Origin: Oegoconia quadripuncta
Lineage: Eukaryota; Arthropoda; Insecta; Lepidoptera; Autostichidae
Length of the DNA stretch: 64,000 nt
Direction of reading: 5' to 3'
NCBI GenBank assembly: GCA_949316235.1
Contig: OX438753.1
Location: 19,338,801 to 19,402,800 of the forward strand
Shown: positions 58,601-64,000 of the stretch, in pieces
How positions within the stretch are numbered: position 1 is the stretch's first letter
Layout: the number at the start of each line of letters is the position of its first letter
Notes under the pieces: generated by a model
Databases searched by the model: none
What the model was told of the DNA's origin: nothing
Seen by the model: only the letters and a program-made list of their open reading frames with translations
Program-made: the position numbers and the translations under genes

Positions 58601-58918
58601 AAAAAAAAAACAAACTGTTTCATACATTTCGGTACGGCGGGTATTTGAACTGAATATGAAACAGTTGAATTCGCGAGTTGTGGATAGATGGGTAAAACCC
58701 TCTAAAAATATGTGCACTATTTAAGAAGGCCCCTACATTTTAGCAGAATATATATATAGAAATAGCTTGGAATTAGTATTTGTAGTGTAGATGAACACTG
58801 TACAATGCCTATTACGAAGGAGACCTATTTGACGAACCAAAAAAACAACAAATTCGGTAATTACAATGTTTTTTATTTTGTACAAAGTTTACACGGTCAA
58901 TATACAAACATTTAACAT
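58601..58918. other. No recognisable feature
   Basis: Flank of the foldback block. CAAACTGTTTCATACATTTC and GAATATGAAACAGTT at 58610-58660 form a short inverted pair. Confidence 0.4.
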
Positions 58919-59114
58919 GTTAACGGGTTTCTTACCGTGCTGGATTTTTAATGAGTTACGATATTTCGATGTTGTTTCAAGCACCATGATCGCCCATCGC
59001 ATCTTAAACCTACCGCCCGCAATACGCCAGTTATCCCGCGATCATGGTATTTGCAACAGTATCGAAATATAGGGAACTCATTAAAAATACAACTCGGCAA
59101 GAAACTCGTTAATA
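58919..59114. mobile_element. Imperfect palindrome, about 195 bp
   Basis: TTAACGGGTTTCTTACCGTG ... CAAGCACCATGATCG on the left pairs with CGATCATGGTATTTGC ... CAAGAAACTCGTTAA on the right. The loop includes GCATCTTAAACCTACCGCCC. Probably a short hairpin-type MITE. Confidence 0.65.
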
Positions 59115-59152
59115 TGTTTATTGCTTTTTATTTTAATAGCAGTTTCATAAAT

Positions 59153-59222
59153 TTAAAAAACTAAAGATCTGAAATAAGTCAGATTACTTAAAAAACTAAA
59201 GATCTGAAATAAGTCAGATTAC
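59153..59222 (+). repeat. Exact tandem duplication of 35 bp
   Basis: TTAAAAAACTAAAGATCTGA then AATAAGTCAGATTAC occurs twice without change. Confidence 0.9.
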
Positions 59223-59298
59223 TTAGGTGGTCAATGAAATGTACCCTACTATGCCCGATAAAGGATCAACTCGGAAATGTCTTGATTATCAAATCGCT

Positions 59299-59930
59299 GT
59301 ATATTAATAAATGTCAAGATAGCGGCATGACAATATTTAGCAGTTTTTACCATGGCCATTGTAATAGTTTGTACCCGCTTAGTCTAAGACAACGTTAAGC
59401 TATGACGCATCGAGAGGATAATGATGGCTTCATGCCATTAAGTTAAAACTCATTTAGGCCCATTTTAGCGTCAACTACTCCCTCGTATGTTTCTTGGCCT
59501 CAGATTACTCTCTAATGTTATTATGTTAATTAATTACATACATTATAAAATATTTTTAACAGATTGTACTTTTAAGTAGGCTTTCAGGAAATAAACATTA
59601 TTATTATTATACTGACAATTCTGCGATTTATTCAACAGTGACCGTTGCTATTCATAATCTGGAAGCCTTAAAATTTTATAATTAAATAAAAAATAACTAC
59701 GCATTATTCGGGTAATGTTATATAACATTTAGAGGTACGAAATCGGTACATAGTCTCAGAGATGTAAGTTTAATTAGTAGTTTCAATGTAAGTGCATGAT
59801 CCCGCTATCTTGATGCGTCATCTAAGCGGGTACATATTAGTACAAAATGGGTACAAAAAACAATGGTAAGGACAGCTAAATACAGGCAGTGATCGCGCTA
59901 TCTTGACGTTTATCTATATTATAGCCAACG
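59299..59930. mobile_element. Inverted-repeat element, about 630 bp
   Basis: ATAAATGTCAAGATAGCGGC near 59307 and GTGATCGCGCTATCTTGACG near 59889 are inverted. They are followed inward by related TTTAGCAG...TACCATGG, GTTTGTACCCGCTTAG and ATGACGCATC blocks on both sides. No coding capacity. Confidence 0.55.
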
Positions 59931-60870
59931 CCAGCGACGACAGTAAAAAAATAGAATCAAATTAGAAAAAATATATATGTTTCATGTAGGTACATACATG
60001 ACATTTATAATGTATTTAATTATACAGTGATAATATTATGTTAACTAAAAGAACATCTTCTAAAGATCAAATAAATAGAATGGCGCATGCCTTGTTAATC
60101 AATATAACAACTGCAAAATAGAATTTAGGTGTGATACATCGGGTACCGTCCAAAATTTATTTTTAAATATACGCTGTTGGATTATTATACTTATTTTGTA
60201 CTATTCAGTACCTAGTATTAAATAATTGTACCTATAGGGTACTCTACAGAAAGTTCAGTTAAAATTGGTCTGTACCTACGCAATGTACTCGCCTCGTACG
60301 GGCCAACGGTTTGCAATATGAATTTCAGTATAAGATGACAAAGAAATAAATGAACTCTATGTGTACCTCATGTTTCAGATACCATTGATTTCCATATGAT
60401 GCTTAGATAATTTATATTCCTATCGAAAGTTGGTCGGTATGTAACGTATATGTACCGACCATGATGCTTTATTTAAGTATTTCTTTAAATGTTTTACTGT
60501 CATGTACCTCTCGACTTAATAATTTTAAAAAGCTCGAACTTCTTAGTAAATTATAAAAAATCGTCGTCGGTCAGGTAAGTAAAACCTTATGTGATTATTA
60601 TAAGTTTAATCTATCATCTGTAAATGTCATGAAATATCAGACGATATCCGACGTATCACACGAATTTAGATATGAAAGTAGATCCCCTTTAGGTGACCAT
60701 TTATTTGACTTAATTAATTATGAGAATTTAAAATTAAAATGATTCTGGACCTTTGTTAACCTTATGTTAATATTACGTACGGAACATACGGTGGCTAATG
60801 CTACCACCACTACCCTCCACAAACACAACGAGCCACGATTCTCTTTGGGCAAATTATTATTATTTTTCCA
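59931..60870. other. No recognisable feature
   Basis: AT-rich. Several GGTACC-like and TGTACC words recur at 60140-60460, possibly from a degraded repeat, but no unit could be defined. Confidence 0.35.
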
Positions 60871-60874
60871 CTGC

Positions 60875-61201
60875 TTATCTTTGTAAATCCACATAAAAAT
60901 ACTGATTGAACTCTCTGATTAAAGGAGGTGTTGTACTATCACATTCCTCCAAAGTTACTAATTTTTCCTGGACCGTACTTTCTACGACAAATGCCATATA
61001 ATGGGAAGAGTAATCGATCGTTTCTAGGACTGTACACAAAAATGATACCATTTGTTGATCACTTTCCTTTAAAAATGTTTTATCTATTTTATAAAAACGT
61101 GGATAATGAACGCCATACTTGTACAAAAGAACATTTTTATCATTATACTTTACTCCATTAATTTCGTAATATTCGACGCAAATATACTCAGTTTCACTCA
61201 A
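60875..61201 (-). pseudogene. C-terminal-type fragment of a zinc-finger transposon protein
   Basis: 108 open codons beginning MSETEYICVEYYEINGVKYN, with LLYKYGVHYPRFYKIDKTFL and SSHYMAFVVESTV. The pattern resembles the C-terminal region of insect and cnidarian repeat-encoded proteins that start with C2H2 fingers. It is probably the last part of the same broken gene as the frames at 61332 and 61756. Confidence 0.4.
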
Positions 61202-61331
61202 TTAATTTGGGTAATTGTGGACATGAATTACTTTACCATGAGAAATACGGTCAGCAAAACCGTTCTGTGACATTAATCTGTAACTACTTTTCAATTGATG
61301 TCTCGTTGCAAGTGTTAAAGGTAAGTTTTTC

Positions 61332-61718
61332 CTACAAGAAGTTGATTGAGCTAAAAGCACTGATTAATATGGGGGGACCAGTTTGTTTAATTACTGTTGG
61401 ATAATGTAAAAGGAAATGGTGTTTCGGTTTTAAAGAGCAGTGGAATATATTTTGCAGATTTTCTAAATAATTTTCGATCAAGTGTTTCAAATAATCAAGA
61501 AGTTCGTGTGTAAAAACTTGAGACGTTAGTATTTCTGTTATCTCTAATAAGTTTAAATAATGAAGCCATGTGGGGTCGTCCATTACATTCACTACGTCAC
61601 CTATGATAAATCTGAAGTTCCGAACGAGACATAACATTTCTGAAGCTGAAAAAATTAGCTGGCCATTAAGCAGATGTTGCGTAGTAACTGATGGTGGACA
61701 ATTTTTTTCCGTTTTCAA
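61332..61718 (-). pseudogene. Middle fragment of a zinc-finger transposon protein
   Basis: About 128 codons with LNGQLIFSASEMLCLVRNFR, DDPTWLHYLNLLEITEIL and LKPKHHFLLHYPTVIKQTGP. The KPKHHFLLHYP motif recurs in DNA-transposon-like proteins (CACTA/KDZ-type relatives are possible). The frame is separated from the finger part by stops and ends without the expected continuation, so the gene is broken. Confidence 0.45.
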
Positions 61719-61755
61719 ATAATTGAAGTATTTTATTCGAAGTAATTTAACGTTT

Positions 61756-62418
61756 TTAGTGAAAAATATTTAGTGTCAAGTAATTTTTGATAATAAGACA
61801 CATATCAGTTTTTGGAACTGGCTCAGTATATGAACGTAAACTTTTAAAATATTCTATTCTCTTGTAATCAGTTCCTATGTTTTCAAAGGAACTTTGAAGT
61901 AGAGATAGCATTGTCGAACATTGATCTGTTGTACTACTATTCAAAGCATTTTTTAATATTGGGATAGGTTCTGATTTAAATAAATTCGTCACTAATTGTA
62001 CTATAGTTTCAATTACAGTTCTAGGTAAATTAGAAATACTGTATAAATGAGACAAAAACGAAAGAAGTAATTTGTTTAGTTCCATTTTAAAATTTGACAA
62101 CAATGAATTTTCATTGCGATGGTCATTACTGCGTACAGTTGATTCCGAAACATTGGCAGATTCATCAATATCATCAGTGTTAATAGCCACTGTGTCAGTG
62201 AAACGTTCGTTTTCAATTTCTGACATACAAGCTTCATTTTTGTCCTGAACACCATGGTAAGTAGATAAATGTTTTTTTAAAGCAGATTTGGTGTTATAAA
62301 CACGCCCACAGTCTTCATAAGGACATTTAAAATAATCCGTTATGTTATGAAAAAAATTCAAATGAACAAAATATGTTCTGAAATCGGGGTATTCGGATTT
62401 ACATATCGAACATAACAT
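61756..62418 (-). pseudogene. C2H2 zinc-finger N-terminal part of a transposon-associated protein
   Basis: 220 codons starting MLCSICKSEYPDFRTYFVHL. One finger is CxxC...H (CSICKSEYPDFRTYFVHLNFFH) and a second CPYEDCGRVYNTKSALKKHL then STYHG. An acidic linker and a helical segment (ELNKLLLSFLSHLYSISNLP, TVIETIVQLVTNLF) follow. The layout fits a recurrent insect repeat-encoded family, and the frame stops well before a full-length protein. No transposase catalytic residues are visible. Confidence 0.5.
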
Positions 62419-62615
62419 TTTAAAAACTTTAACTTGACTGCAAATACACGAAACTAATTAACACGCCCACAGTCTTCATAAGGAAATTTGAAAATAATCC
62501 GTTGTTGTAAAAAAAATCAATAAAGAAAATATATTTTGAAAACAGAATATTCGGATTATGTATGACATTTTCAAAACCAACTTTAGCTTGACTGCAAATA
62601 CGCAAAACTTATTTA
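62301..62615. repeat. Tandem duplication of about 160 bp
   Basis: CACGCCCACAGTCTTCATAA begins at 62301 and again at 62462. Both copies continue through AATAATCCGTT, TATTCGGATT and CTTGACTGCAAATAC. The first covers the start and first fingers of the zinc-finger frame. The second is eroded and has no open frame. Confidence 0.8.
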
Positions 62616-62629
62616 ATATTATTTACTTG

Positions 62630-62980
62630 CTAGCATTTCACTTTTGAAATCATGTCCATGATATAAGGTGGGACCACATCGTATTGAGTATCTATGTCAT
62701 AAATGCACTTTTGTATCAGCAAATACAAGTGGTAAGCCGGTTTCGGATATGAGATGTGTAGAGCGTGGTAAGTTTTAAATAATGTATCAAAGGCCTTATA
62801 GGCTGACTTAAACACATATCTAACCGTATCTATAACTAAATAGAACGTATCTTCGTGGTCTTCAGCTTTAGCACGGCAATGGATGACGTACGGTTGTACA
62901 GTATTTCCTTGTCTTGAAGCATTTTTTACGATATCATCAATCGTTTTTTGAATATCTCCTGGTTTCTGTAAAGTAAACAT
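62630..62980 (-). pseudogene. Companion fragment, 116 codons
   Basis: Encodes QPYVIHCRAKAEDHEDTFYL, VIDTVRYVFKSAYKAFDTLF and KTYHALHISYPKPAYHLYLL. In insect genomes similar segments lie next to the C2H2 transposon-type proteins, so it probably belongs to the same element. A TTTACTTTACAG acceptor-like sequence lies at its 5' edge, so it may be an exon with the true start upstream. Function unknown. Confidence 0.4.
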
Positions 62981-62989
62981 TCCTTTCTA

Positions 62990-63423
62990 ATAACTATGTT
63001 TAATTCTTAAATATAGAATAATGTAAAATAATTTATTTTAAACGTAACATAATACTTGTATCATGAATTATGAAAGATTATCTTAAATTGAAAATTTTTA
63101 TAGTTTTTTGTTCATGTCCATTGCGAGTCGAACCCGTGCAATAGTTTTCGTACTACCACACAACATATCCCCAACTCTATGGTGAGGGTCGCTAAAAAAA
63201 CCATCGATGGTATTTATATATTTAAATGGTATACCAACTTACAAATAACCATAAGCACACAAAACAATAATGAAAGCAACTTAGTTATGTAATGAAATAA
63301 TTATTTATTTTTAAATTGTGAATAAGTATAAATGTAAAATTATAAGACAATTTATTACAACCCGTTTTCCATAGCCTCTCGATTCTCAAACTTTCGATTA
63401 TTTTATTATTTGTTATAGTTACT
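62990..63423. other. No supported gene
   Basis: AT-rich; GCGAGTCGAACCCGTGCA at 63122 recalls a tRNA-like B box in reverse, probably an old SINE scrap. Confidence 0.35.
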
Positions 63424-63668
63424 TGGACATATACAGACAGCGCCATCTAGTTCCACACGAAGCAACTAGGCTTGTGTTGTGGATACCAGATGATTGATAA
63501 ACTACACAAATACATTTTTTTTTGTAAATAAATACATATATAAATGAAAAACATCGATAACTCGGGTACACATGTCCGTATTCATCATACAAATATATGC
63601 CCCTAGCGGGATTCGAACCCGCGACCTTCTAAGCGAGTTTCTAACCACTACACCAAACAGGTCGTCAT
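63424..63668 (-). repeat. SINE-B, full length
   Basis: Tail GGACATATACAGACAGCGCC on the left. Head GCGGGATTCGAACCCGCGAC then TAACCACTACACCAAACAGG on the right. Confidence 0.8.
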
Positions 63669-63764
63669 TACGCCATAGAACACCGTGAAGTTCTGTGAAA
63701 ATTTCAACCTACGTAACTATTATTGTATAAATTACATAACCAAAAAGTTGTTCTTTTTTGTAAA

Positions 63765-64000
63765 TATACAGGGCGTCCCAAAGTTATGGGACATGAAGGG
63801 GAAGTACCTTAAATATCGTAGATAGTGAATTTTGCTCAAAGAAGACTTTATGTTATTTTTAAAAGTTAGTAATTCTGCATTCATAGATTTTCTAAAAATT
63901 ACTTGCTTCGGCTGGGAATCGAACCGACTCAAATGTGAAAAAAAAAACACCCTACTTTTATGATGCCAATCGAAAGAATAGCTAAAAAATAATAACTCTG
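63765..64000. repeat. Unclassified transposon end, cut by the window edge
   Basis: ATACAGGGCGTCCCAAAGTT then ATGGGACATGAAGGGGAAG is a typical DNA-transposon or retroelement terminus. GGCTGGGAATCGAACCGAC at 63911 is another tRNA-like B box. The partner end is outside the window. Confidence 0.35.

Overview
The window is insect nuclear DNA, most likely from a moth or butterfly. It is AT-rich with small coding exons. It is packed with repeats typical of Lepidoptera: several tRNA-derived SINE families, Lep1-like non-autonomous Helitrons, decayed non-LTR retrotransposon 3' ends, mariner and MITE elements. The species cannot be read from the sequence. No functional tRNA, rRNA, CRISPR array or bacterial-type operon was seen. 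Repeat family names used here (SINE-A to SINE-D, MITE-1 to MITE-4, repeats F, G and H) are local labels for sequences that recur in the window.

Layout. 1-3600: SINEs, Helitron pieces and a LINE remnant. 3610-25449 (+): nine exons of a CYP4-clan cytochrome P450. They splice in phase into about 460 residues with helix C, I-helix, ExxR and haem-loop motifs. The N-terminal membrane-anchor exon is not visible and probably lies upstream. The introns hold most of the first 25 kb of repeats. 25.5-33.6 kb: gene-free repeat territory with a TIR element carrying nested LINE tails, an internally disrupted mariner (29949-31114) and an inverted SINE pair.

33608-48604: a complete Polinton/Maverick, a virus-like self-synthesising DNA transposon of 14,997 bp. 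It is bounded by a perfect 6-bp target duplication (TCCATT) and by 1,727-bp terminal inverted repeats in which I saw no difference. On the minus strand it carries protein-primed DNA polymerase B, A32-type packaging ATPase, two related small proteins, a conserved protein of unknown function, a DDE integrase with chromodomain, minor capsid protein, a small basic virion-type protein, double-jelly-roll major capsid protein and adenovirus-type maturation protease. Each inverted repeat carries its own spliced gene for a 156-residue protein with a nuclear-localisation-like motif, plus the start of a second gene. That second start runs into different downstream sequence at the two ends. At the right end it can splice in phase into the polymerase.

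48.6-55 kb: more SINEs and MITEs, and a candidate 5' end of an unidentified gene (54413-54744, +). 55.1-58.6 kb: a foldback-like structure in which a long 85-bp tandem array faces a related 86-bp array in the opposite orientation. 58.9-60 kb: two further inverted-repeat elements. 60.9-63.0 kb (-): broken reading frames of a C2H2 zinc-finger, transposon-associated protein family with a local tandem duplication. The window ends in SINE and unclassified repeat sequence.

The Polinton genes form a coherent set: replication (polymerase), insertion (integrase), genome packaging (ATPase) and a capsid with its maturation protease. The reading frames are open and the ends are intact, so this copy looks recent and possibly still functional.
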